Assembly (NCBI GenBank): GCA_964560355.1
Contig: CAZLLI010000084.1
Span: 1-11,899 of the forward strand
Reading direction: 5' to 3'
Length of the DNA stretch: 11,899 bases
From: JAKEHA01 sp964560355
GTDB taxonomy: Bacteria > Krumholzibacteriota > Krumholzibacteriia > WVZY01 > JAKEHA01
Shown: positions 1 to 6,233 of the stretch, in pieces
How positions within the stretch are numbered: position 1 is the stretch's first letter
Layout of the letters: every line of letters starts with the position of its first letter
Made by a program: the position numbers and the translations under genes
The notes under the pieces: generated by a model
The model's database searches: none
Seen by the model: the letters and a program-made list of their open reading frames with translations, nothing else
What the model was told of the DNA's origin: nothing

Positions 1-1322
1 TCCGCAACGACTTCACCCGCCAGGGCTTCGTCGAGGTCGAGACCCCGATCCTCACCAAGGCGACGCCGGAGGGGGTGCGTGAGTACTTCGTGCCGAGCCG
101 CCTCTATCCCGGCCACTTCTACGCGCTGCCGCAGTCGCCCCAGATCTTCAAGCAGCTCCTGATGGTCGCGGGCTACGACAAGTACTTCCAGATCGCGCGC
201 TGCATGCGCGACGAGGACCTGCGCGCCGACCGCCAGCCCGAGCACACGCAGATCGACATCGAGATGAGCTTCGTGGAGGAGAAGGACGTGTTCGCGCTGG
301 TCGAAGCGATGATGTCGGAGGTGTTCAAGCGCACGCGCGGCGTCGAGCTCGCGACGCCGTTCCGCGCCCTCTCGTACGCGGAGGCGATGGACCGCTTCGG
401 CACCGACAAGCCCGACCTTCGTTACGGGCTCGAGCTGCGCACGCTGTCGGAGTGCTTCGCGGGCACGGAATTTCGCGTGGTGAAGCAGGCGCTGGACGCC
501 GGCGGCTCCGTGCGCGGCTTCGTGGTCGAGGACGGCGAGCGCGTTCCGAAGAAAGACGTCGACGAGTTGGAGGCGGTGGCGAAGGCGGCGGGCGCGGGCG
601 GACTCTTGAGCTTGCGCGCGAGCGAAGGCCGGCTCGCGGGCGTGGCCGCGAAGTTCCTCGGCGAAACCGTCGAGCGCCGCCTCATCGAGACGCTGAAGTT
701 GCGCGACGGCGCGCTCCTCCTCGCGCTGGTGGGGAATCCCGCGGAGGTGTCGTCGATCCTGGGCCGGCTGCGCGTCGACGTCGCGCAGCGCCTCGGCCTC
801 GACCAGAAGCCGGGCTTCGAGATGCTGTGGGTCAATCAGTTCCCGCTCTTCGAGCGCGACCCCGAGACCGGCGGCTACGCGCCGTGCCACCACTTGTTCT
901 CGATGCCGTTCGAAGAGGACATCCAGTACTTGGAAAGCGACCCCTTGCGCGTGCGCGCGCACCTCTACGACCTCGTGTGCAACGGCACCGAGCTCGCGTC
1001 GGGGAGCATTCGCATCCACAACCGCGCGCTGCAGGAGCGCGTGATGGCGGTGACGGGCATTAGCAAGGAGGACGCCGCGCGCCGGTTCGGATTCTTGCTG
1101 GAGGCGTTCGAGTTCGGCGCGCCGCCGCACGGCGGCATCGCGCCCGGCGTCGACCGGTTGATCATGACGTTGGTGGGAGCGCCGTCGATCCGCGACGTGA
1201 TCGCGTTCCCGAAGACGCAGAAGGCGACCTCGCTCATGGACGAAGCGCCCTCTCCGGTCGACCCGCACCAGCTGCGCGACCTCCACATCGAGATCAAGCA
1301 GCCCGACAAGCGGGGTTCGTGA
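1..1322 (+). CDS. aspS: Aspartyl-tRNA synthetase, 3' part (5' end outside window)
   Basis: Class II aminoacyl-tRNA synthetase that charges tRNA(Asp) with aspartate in the cytoplasm. The reading frame is open from base 3 (first whole codon), giving 439 visible residues; the N-terminal anticodon-binding OB domain and the start codon lie upstream of the window. Visible landmarks are the TPEGVREYFVPSR stretch, the YALPQSPQIFKQLLM stretch, motif 2 with RDEDLRADRQPEHTQIDIEMSF (about 185-270), and a central region (about 450-810) that fits the GAD insertion of bacterial-type AspRS. Near the C-terminus are motif 3 (GGIAPGVDR) and the family ending IRDVIAFPKTQKATSLMDEAPSPVDPHQLRDLHI. The usual bacterial motif 3 reads GGIALGLDR, so two hydrophobic positions differ but the catalytic Arg is kept. 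Whether it is discriminating or also charges tRNA(Asn) cannot be judged, because the deciding N-terminal residues are missing. The identification is secure. Confidence 0.97.
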   Translation, partial: RNDFTRQGFVEVETPILTKATPEGVREYFVPSRLYPGHFYALPQSPQIFKQLLMVAGYDKYFQIARCMRDEDLRADRQPEHTQIDIEMSFVEEKDVFALVEAMMSEVFKRTRGVELATPFRALSYAEAMDRFGTDKPDLRYGLELRTLSECFAGTEFRVVKQALDAGGSVRGFVVEDGERVPKKDVDELEAVAKAAGAGGLLSLRASEGRLAGVAAKFLGETVERRLIETLKLRDGALLLALVGNPAEVSSILGRLRVDVAQRLGLDQKPGFEMLWVNQFPLFERDPETGGYAPCHHLFSMPFEEDIQYLESDPLRVRAHLYDLVCNGTELASGSIRIHNRALQERVMAVTGISKEDAARRFGFLLEAFEFGAPPHGGIAPGVDRLIMTLVGAPSIRDVIAFPKTQKATSLMDEAPSPVDPHQLRDLHIEIKQPDKRGS

Positions 1323-1363
1323 GCGTGCGCGCGCGGTCCGGCGGCCCGGCGGGGATTCGCCCC

Positions 1364-1392
1364 TTGACAGCGGGTGCCGTCGCTGGTAGCGT
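1364..1392 (+). promoter_or_regulatory. Predicted sigma-70-type promoter of the lipoprotein pair
   Basis: A perfect -35 box TTGACA (1364-1369), a 17-base spacer and a -10-like TAGCGT (1387-1392; 3 of 6 match TATAAT) lie in the 121-base gap after aspS. Transcription would begin near 1399, about 45 bases before the preferred GTG start. An imperfect inverted repeat overlaps the -10 box. This is sequence matching only; the -35 box is strong and the -10 box is the weak part. Confidence 0.6.
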
Positions 1393-1397
1393 ACCGG
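1383..1397. repeat. Inverted repeat over the -10 box (operator-like)
   Basis: CTGGTA-GCG-TACCGG: two 6-base arms with one mismatched pair around a 3-base centre. It lies directly over the predicted -10 box of the lipoprotein promoter, where a repressor site would be expected. Such short repeats can arise by chance, so regulatory function is only a possibility. Confidence 0.3.
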
Positions 1398-1428
1398 CGT
1401 TATCTCGTTCTCCTAACCCCCACATATG

Positions 1429-1446
1429 AAAGGAGTCCTGGGCGTG
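1429..1446 (+). promoter_or_regulatory. Ribosome binding site that selects the GTG start at 1444
   Basis: AAAGGAG (1429-1435) is followed by an 8-base spacer and GTG (1444-1446). The more upstream in-frame ATG at 1426 has no Shine-Dalgarno sequence ahead of it and would place this AAAGGAG inside its own first codons. The GTG is therefore the better start, and choosing the ATG adds six spurious residues. Confidence 0.75.
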
Positions 1447-1794
1447 CGAAACGTTCTTCGCGCGTGGCTGGTAGGGGCTGCGTGCGCGGTGTGCGCGATG
1501 GTCGTCGGGTGCGGAACCGCCCCGACGTGCAACGTGTCGCCGGTCGAAATTGAAGAACTGCGCGAAGACGTGGCCACGGTTCAGAAGAACCTCGCCACCG
1601 CGCGCGAGCGCCAGGACAACCTCACCAAGGAGTTGGCCGCGAAGCAGGCCGACCTCGAGTCGAAGAAAGGAAAACCCGACGAGCTGCGCGCACGCCTCGA
1701 AGCGCTGCGCAAGGGCAGCGGCCGCACCGACAAGAAGGCGGCCGACAAGAACGCCAAGCCGTCGAGCACCGCGCCCAAGAAGGAGCCGTGGTAG
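1444..1794 (+). CDS. Small coiled-coil lipoprotein of unknown function
   Basis: I do not recognise a named family. The predicted product is 116 residues from the GTG at 1444. It begins with a lipoprotein signal peptide: an Arg near the N-terminus, a hydrophobic stretch at residues 7-22, and a lipobox-like VVGC with the lipidated Cys at 23. A second Cys follows at 29. Residues about 34-90 are heptad-like, highly charged and probably a single alpha-helical coiled coil. The tail (91-116) is rich in Lys, Ala, Ser and Pro and ends KKEPW; it looks disordered and basic, and could touch peptidoglycan or another anionic surface. The gene follows its own predicted promoter and its stop codon overlaps the start of the LysM lipoprotein gene, so the two are probably translated together. 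Lipoprotein export is well supported; any specific role, such as an Lpp-like spacer between outer membrane and wall, is speculation. Confidence 0.75.
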   Translation: MRNVLRAWLVGAACAVCAMVVGCGTAPTCNVSPVEIEELREDVATVQKNLATARERQDNLTKELAAKQADLESKKGKPDELRARLEALRKGSGRTDKKAADKNAKPSSTAPKKEPW

Positions 1795-1796
1795 TG
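1780..1796 (+). promoter_or_regulatory. Ribosome binding site and TAGTG stop/start overlap
   Basis: AAGGAG (1780-1785) lies 8 bases before GTG 1794-1796, whose first base is the last base of the TAG stop (1792-1794) of the preceding gene. The alternative in-frame GTG at 1788 would leave only two bases after AAGGAG, so 1794 is preferred. The arrangement predicts translational coupling. Confidence 0.7.
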
Positions 1797-2477
1797 AAGC
1801 AGCGCGCGCGGGCATGGATGATCGTGGCGGCGTGTGTCGCCGTCGCGGGGTGCGGCAAGACCAGCGGCCGCCACGTCGACGTGACCAAGGGCGAGTATTA
1901 CTCGGAGGCGGAGCTCGCGAAGATGTCGGCCGCGGATAAGAATGCATACTGTTCGGCGCTCGAAAAGGAGCGCAACAGCGAGCAGACCGACCTCGCGCTC
2001 GCGCAGGACGACCTGGTGGCGACGCGCAAGCAGATCGACGCGCTGCGCAACCAGATCACGCCGGTCGAAAAGGAAATCCTCCGCCTCGAGTCGGACATTC
2101 GCACGCTGACCGGACAGATCGCCGCGCTCGATCGACTGCCGCGCGAGTACACGGTGAAGGAAGGGGACTGCCTCTCGATCATCGCCGACCGCGACGATAT
2201 CTACGCGGCCGCCAGCAAGTGGCCGCGCATCTACCGGGCCAACCTGGACAAGATCGAAGACCCGGTCTGGATCTATCCCAACATGGTGCTCGTCATCCCG
2301 CGCGAGCTGCCGACCGAGCATCGCGTCGCCCCCTTCGAAACCCTTGAAATCATCGCGGGTTACTGGGAAGTCTACGGCGATCCCACGCAGTGGAATCGCC
2401 TGTACGAGGCCAACCGGGACAAGGTCAGCGATCCCACCAACTTAGAGCCCAATATCGTCCTCACTATCCCGCGCTAA
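1794..2477 (+). CDS. LysM-domain lipoprotein with coiled coil and two LysM repeats
   Basis: The predicted product is 227 residues from the GTG at 1794. Residues 1-19 form a lipoprotein signal peptide with a canonical lipobox (VAGC, lipidated Cys 20). A short linker leads to a charged helical coiled coil at about 55-113. The C-terminal half holds two tandem LysM domains: residues about 118-170, starting YTVKEGDCLSIIA, and about 175-227, starting HRVAPFETLEIIAGY. Both carry the LysM pattern of a Trp, Tyr-x-Ala-Asn, Asp-Lys, then a Pro-Asn-x-Val-Leu-x-Ile-Pro-Arg ending. LysM domains bind N-acetylglucosamine-containing glycans, chiefly peptidoglycan. The expected picture is a lipid-anchored periplasmic protein that holds a membrane at a set distance from the cell wall. 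No catalytic domain is present. Cys 53 and Cys 126 are extra cysteines that could form a disulfide. The domain calls are secure; the physiological role is not known. Confidence 0.88.
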   Translation: MKQRARAWMIVAACVAVAGCGKTSGRHVDVTKGEYYSEAELAKMSAADKNAYCSALEKERNSEQTDLALAQDDLVATRKQIDALRNQITPVEKEILRLESDIRTLTGQIAALDRLPREYTVKEGDCLSIIADRDDIYAAASKWPRIYRANLDKIEDPVWIYPNMVLVIPRELPTEHRVAPFETLEIIAGYWEVYGDPTQWNRLYEANRDKVSDPTNLEPNIVLTIPR

Positions 2478-2480
2478 TCC

Positions 2481-2510
2481 TTGGCGGGACCTTCGCATCT
2501 GGCCTATTAT
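2481..2510 (+). promoter_or_regulatory. Predicted sigma-70-type promoter of the phoH operon
   Basis: A -35-like TTGGCG (2481-2486) is separated by 18 bases from a -10-like TATTAT (2505-2510; 5 of 6 matches). Transcription would begin near 2517, leaving a leader of about 30 bases before the TTG start of phoH. It is the only A/T-rich patch in the 69-base gap, which supports the call. No terminator is visible between this site and the end of the LysM gene, so read-through from the upstream pair is possible. Confidence 0.6.
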
Positions 2511-2512
2511 CG

Positions 2513-2529
2513 GTAGCGGATCCGTAGCG
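2513..2529. repeat. Direct repeat GTAGCG enclosing palindrome CGGATCCG
   Basis: GTAGCG occurs at 2513-2518 and again at 2524-2529, an 11-base period (about one helical turn). The perfect 8-base palindrome CGGATCCG (2517-2524) sits between them. The cluster covers the predicted transcription start region of phoH. GGTAGCG also occurs over the -10 box of the upstream lipoprotein promoter (1385-1391). It may be a regulator site or chance. Confidence 0.3.
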
Positions 2530-2546
2530 TCGGAGGTAGGAATCGT

Positions 2547-3578
2547 TTGAAGACCCACCGGAGGGTGCTGTCCTTCGCGGGCGTGGACCCTCTCAAGCTC
2601 TTCGGCCCTCGCGACGGCCACCTAGCCGTCGTCGACCGCCGCTTCCCCGGTGCCGTCGTCGTGCGCGGCGACGACATCATCTTGAGCGGCAGCCACGACA
2701 CCATCGAACGGCTGACCGGCTTTTTCCGCGAGATCATCGACATCGCCCGGCGCGGGCGTACGCTGTCCGAGCAGGACATTACCTACATCCTCGACAAGGG
2801 CAACGGCGGGGCCGGCGCCCCACCGGCGGTAACGCCGTCGCGCGAGTACGCGGCGCTCGAGAACGACGTCATCGTGTCGACGCGACGCGGCGCCAACATC
2901 ACGCCGCGCACGCCGGGGCAAAAACGCTACCTCGACGCCATTCGTCACCACGACATCGTGTTCGGCATCGGGCCCGCGGGCACCGGCAAGACCTTCCTCG
3001 CCGTCGCGGCCGCGGTGGCGGCGCTGCGCATCGACGCGGTGGAGCGCATCTTCCTCGTGCGGCCGGTGGTGGAAGCGGGGGAGAGCCTGGGCTTTTTGCC
3101 CGGCGACTTCCAGGCCAAGCTCGACCCCTACGTGCGCCCCGTGGTCGACGCGCTCGCCGAGATGCTGGGCCACGACCGCACCGCCAAGCTCATGGAGAAC
3201 GGCACCATCGAAATTGCGCCGCTCGCGTACATGCGCGGGCGCACGCTCAACGACGCCTACGTGATCTTGGACGAAGCGCAGAACACCACCGAGATGCAGA
3301 TGAAGATGTTCCTCACGCGCCTGGGACGAAACGCGAAAGCGATCGTCAATGGAGACGTGACCCAGATCGATTTGGATCCGCCCTCGCGCTCGGGCCTCCT
3401 GGCCGCGCAGCGCATCTTGAGCGACGTCGAAGGAATCTCATTCGTGCAGCTCACCCAGGACGACGTCGTGCGCCACCGTCTCGTGCAGCGCATCATTAAC
3501 GCGTTCGACGCGCGCGACCGCCAGGCGGCCGCGGAGTCGAAAGAGGGCGCGGGCGCGGACGACGAGAAGGACCGATGA
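2547..3578 (+). CDS. phoH: PhoH-like P-loop ATPase (PhoL type)
   Basis: Cytoplasmic ATPase of the PhoH/PhoL family, linked to RNA metabolism; the exact activity is still uncertain across the family. Length, 343 residues, is normal. The start is TTG at 2547 with GGAGGT (2532-2537) nine bases upstream. Residues 1-85 match the family's N-terminal region, which resembles a KH-like RNA-binding fold (LFGPRDGHLAVVDRRFPGAVV). The ATPase domain has Walker A GPAGTGKT (142-149), the family stretch RPVVEAGESLGFLPGD (172-187), and Walker B VILDEAQNT (239-247). NGDVTQIDL (268-276) follows and fits the sensor region. The acidic and Lys-rich tail after about 320 is probably disordered. The stop overlaps the next start (ATGA), and the phoH-pgpH-ybeY order is a widespread linkage tied to ribosome and RNA maturation. 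The assignment is firm; the gene is distinct from the pho-regulon gene after which it was named. Confidence 0.96.
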   Translation: MKTHRRVLSFAGVDPLKLFGPRDGHLAVVDRRFPGAVVVRGDDIILSGSHDTIERLTGFFREIIDIARRGRTLSEQDITYILDKGNGGAGAPPAVTPSREYAALENDVIVSTRRGANITPRTPGQKRYLDAIRHHDIVFGIGPAGTGKTFLAVAAAVAALRIDAVERIFLVRPVVEAGESLGFLPGDFQAKLDPYVRPVVDALAEMLGHDRTAKLMENGTIEIAPLAYMRGRTLNDAYVILDEAQNTTEMQMKMFLTRLGRNAKAIVNGDVTQIDLDPPSRSGLLAAQRILSDVEGISFVQLTQDDVVRHRLVQRIINAFDARDRQAAAESKEGAGADDEKDR

Positions 3579-5800
3579 GCGCTCGCCGCGCGCGCAATCC
3601 CTTCGGCGCCTCGGCCTGGTACCTGGCGCTGACCCTGGTGTTCGTCGCCGCGACGCTCGCGCTGCTTCCGCCCGTGCGCGGCATCGTCGACCCCGTCTAT
3701 CGCGAGGGACAGATCGCCGACCGCGACATCGCGGCGCCCTTCGCGCTGCGCGTCCCCCTCTCCGGCGACGACCTCGAGGTGGCGCGCGCGCGCGCGTCGC
3801 TCGCGGTGCCGCCGGTCTACCAGCGCCAGCGCAAAGTCGAGCGCGACCTCACGCGCGACCTCTCCGCGCTGCTCGACTCCGTCGCCACCATCGTGTACGC
3901 GCGCGGGCTCGACGACGACGAGCGCGTCGAGCGCGCCGCGCAGTGGCTGCCCGGTATCCCGCGCGACGTGCTGCGCCCCGCGCTCGCGCCCGAGGGATTC
4001 GGCGCGCTGCACGCGGCCGCGCGCGACTACCAGCGCACCGTGTTCACGCGCGGGCTCATCGACAACGCGGGCGTGCTGCGCCGCAACGGCTACCGCGAGA
4101 TCGTGGTGGTCGACGAGGACTTCGAGCAGAAGCGCGACGTGGCGGGTTTGTTCGACCAGGCGCGCGTCGAAGACGCGATCCGCTCCGAAGCCGCCGCGCG
4201 CTTCGGCGCCGACAAGGCGCGCGCGCACGTGTTCGTCGACGTGGTGCGCGGGCACGTGCTCCCCAACCTCTCCTTCGACGGGCGCGAGACCACCAAGCGC
4301 CGCGAGGCGGCGGCCGAGTCGGTGAAGGGCTACTTCGAGATCGCGAAGCAGGAGCGCATCGTGGGGCGCCACGAGCGCGTGTCGCGCGAACAAGAGACGA
4401 TCCTGCGCGCGCTGGAAGAGGCGCGCGCGGCCCAGAGCCCCGAGCGCGCGCCGGTCGCGGTGGCGCGCGCCTACGCGTCGGAGGCGCTGCGCGTGCTGCT
4501 CTTGTGCGCGATGCTGGGCGTCTACCTGAAGGCGTTCCAGCGCCCGGTGTTCTCGAACCCGCGCCGCATGCTCGCGGTGGTGTCGCTCAATTTGATTTTC
4601 GTGGTGGCGACGGCGATGGTGGTGCGCTTGGAGTGGAGCCCGTACCTGGCGCCGGTCGCCTTCGTGACCGTGGTGCTGGCGGCGCTGTTCGACTACCGGC
4701 TGGGGTTGGTGGCGGGGGCGTTCGTCGCGGCGCTGTTGCCGCTCGCGACGCCGATCGGCGCCGGGCCCGCCTTCGTCGGCTGGCTCGCGGGTGCCGCCGG
4801 GATCGCCGGCATCGAGCGCATGCGCGCACGCAGCCGCGGCTACTCGGTGTTCCTGTTCGTCGCCGCGGCCTACGCGGTCGGCGTGCTGGCGGTGGAAGCG
4901 AACGCGGGCTGGCGCGAACTGGGGCGTCACCTGCTGTGGGGAACGCTGAACGGATTCATTACCGGCGCGGCGACGGTGTTCCTCTTGCCGGTGTTCGAGC
5001 AAGTCTTCAACCGCGCGTCGCGCTTCACGCTGCTCGAGCTCACCGACTTGAACAAGCCGGTTTTGAAGCGCCTCAATATGGAGGCGCACGGGACGTATCA
5101 CCACTCGATGCTGCTCGGTAATATCGTCGACGCCATCGCGGGCGAGATCGGCGCCGATCCGTTGCGCGCGCGCGTGATGGCGTACTACCACGACATCGGG
5201 AAGGTGTTCAAGCCGGAGTACTTCGCCGAGAATCAGGAGCCCGGCTTCAACAAGCACGAAAAGATTACGCCGCAGATGAGCGCGCTCATCCTCTCGTCGC
5301 ACGTGCGCGACGGCGTCGACCTGGCGCGGCAGGAAAAGCTGCCCGAGGTGATCGTCGACGGCATTCGCGAGCACCACGGGACCACTCTCATGACGTACTT
5401 TCACCAGCGCGCGGTCGACGCCGACCCGCGCGCGGCGGTCAACCGCGACGACTTTCGCTACCCGGGCCCGCGCCCGCGCAGCAAGGAGTCGGCGCTCCTC
5501 ATGTGCGCCGACGCGGTGGAGGCGGCGGTGCGCTCGCTCAAGGACCCGACCCCCGCGCACGTGCGCGCCATGGTGACGCGGCTTGTCGACCAGCGCGCGC
5601 ACGACGGCGAGTTCGACGACAGCGGCATCACGCTGCACGACCTCGCCGTCATCAAGGAGAAGCTGGTCGCGGTCATGACCACGGTCTATCACAAACGCGT
5701 CGCCTACCCGGGGCAAGAGCCGGAGCCGGTGGCGGCCGACGCGGGCGCGTTGCCGACCGACGTGGGCGCCTCCGATGAAGGTATTGCTGAGTCGGGCTAG
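3575..5800 (+). CDS. pgpH: 7TM HD-domain phosphodiesterase, PgpH/YqfF type
   Basis: Integral membrane HD phosphohydrolase, 741 residues, starting with the ATG of an ATGA overlap with phoH. One membrane helix (about 14-33) precedes a large extracytoplasmic region (about 34-300) matching the 7TMR-HDED domain. Six further hydrophobic segments follow between about 303 and 472. The cytoplasmic HD domain lies at about 490-705, with putative metal ligands in GTYHHSML (H509/H510), YYHDIGK (H539, D540), SSHVRDG (H576), REHHGTT (H600/H601) and CADAVEA (D646). All expected ligands are present, so it should be catalytically competent. The characterised member of this family, Listeria PgpH, hydrolyses cyclic di-AMP; that substrate is inferred here, since no cyclic di-AMP synthase is visible in the window. 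The last ~35 residues are acidic and Pro/Ala-rich and overlap ybeY by 26 bases. The signal sensed by the extracytoplasmic domain is unknown. Confidence 0.93.
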   Translation: MSARRARNPFGASAWYLALTLVFVAATLALLPPVRGIVDPVYREGQIADRDIAAPFALRVPLSGDDLEVARARASLAVPPVYQRQRKVERDLTRDLSALLDSVATIVYARGLDDDERVERAAQWLPGIPRDVLRPALAPEGFGALHAAARDYQRTVFTRGLIDNAGVLRRNGYREIVVVDEDFEQKRDVAGLFDQARVEDAIRSEAAARFGADKARAHVFVDVVRGHVLPNLSFDGRETTKRREAAAESVKGYFEIAKQERIVGRHERVSREQETILRALEEARAAQSPERAPVAVARAYASEALRVLLLCAMLGVYLKAFQRPVFSNPRRMLAVVSLNLIFVVATAMVVRLEWSPYLAPVAFVTVVLAALFDYRLGLVAGAFVAALLPLATPIGAGPAFVGWLAGAAGIAGIERMRARSRGYSVFLFVAAAYAVGVLAVEANAGWRELGRHLLWGTLNGFITGAATVFLLPVFEQVFNRASRFTLLELTDLNKPVLKRLNMEAHGTYHHSMLLGNIVDAIAGEIGADPLRARVMAYYHDIGKVFKPEYFAENQEPGFNKHEKITPQMSALILSSHVRDGVDLARQEKLPEVIVDGIREHHGTTLMTYFHQRAVDADPRAAVNRDDFRYPGPRPRSKESALLMCADAVEAAVRSLKDPTPAHVRAMVTRLVDQRAHDGEFDDSGITLHDLAVIKEKLVAVMTTVYHKRVAYPGQEPEPVAADAGALPTDVGASDEGIAESG

Positions 5801-6224
5801 CGCGCGCGCGCCGCGCTGGATGGACGCGGCCTGGCGCCGAAAGGTGGCGCGCGCCGCGGCCGGCGTGGGGCGGCGCGGCGACGCCGTCAATGTGATCGTG
5901 ATCGACGACCGCGCGATGCGGCGCCTGAACCGGCGCTACCGCGGCAAGGACAAGCCCACCGACGTGCTCTCGTTTCCGTACGAAGCGGGCCCGGGCGACG
6001 ACGTGGTGGGCGACGTGTACGTGTCGCACCAGACGCTCGCGCGCGACGCGCGCCGGCTCGGCGTCGACGCGCGCGACCTGTCGATGCGCATCGTGGTGCA
6101 CGGACTGCTGCACGTGGTCGGTTACGACCACGAGTCGGACGCCGACGCCGCGCGCATGGAGCGCCGCGAACGCGCCGCGCTCAAGCGCGTGCTGCCCGCG
6201 CGCGTGGTGAAGGAATTGTTTTGA
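5775..6224 (+). CDS. ybeY: Endoribonuclease / rRNA maturation factor YbeY
   Basis: Metal-dependent single-strand endoribonuclease of the UPF0054 family that acts in 16S rRNA 3'-end maturation and ribosome quality control. The product is 149 residues, a normal length. The diagnostic motif HGLLHVVGYDH lies at residues 109-119 and supplies three His zinc ligands (109, 113, 119). The other signature, RYRGKDKPTDVLSFP (54-68), contains the conserved Arg and the Thr-Asp-Val-Leu-Ser-Phe-Pro core. The start at ATG 5775 gives the family-typical opening MKVLLS and overlaps the end of pgpH by 26 bases; no Shine-Dalgarno sequence is evident, so translation probably depends on ribosomes arriving from pgpH. 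The C-terminus carries extra basic residues. The assignment is secure. Confidence 0.96.
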   Translation: MKVLLSRASARAPRWMDAAWRRKVARAAAGVGRRGDAVNVIVIDDRAMRRLNRRYRGKDKPTDVLSFPYEAGPGDDVVGDVYVSHQTLARDARRLGVDARDLSMRIVVHGLLHVVGYDHESDADAARMERRERAALKRVLPARVVKELF

Positions 6225-6233
6225 TGGAGGCGT

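Noticed and set aside
1351..1363. GGGG-ATTCG-CCCC hairpin as an aspS terminator
   Set aside because: The stem is only four pairs, no T-run follows, and it abuts the -35 box of the next promoter.
3782..3796. Alternating GC run (also near 5800 and 11020-11034) as a Z-DNA or regulatory element
   Set aside because: These lie inside coding frames as Arg/Ala codons, and CGCG/GCGC strings are common throughout the window, so they reflect codon bias.
3257..5890. Very long open frame on the - strand (877 codons) opposite phoH and pgpH
   Set aside because: It is antisense to two well-identified genes, its translation is Arg/His/Ala-rich and low in complexity, and no domain is visible. In high-GC DNA, stop codons are rare on the opposite strand.
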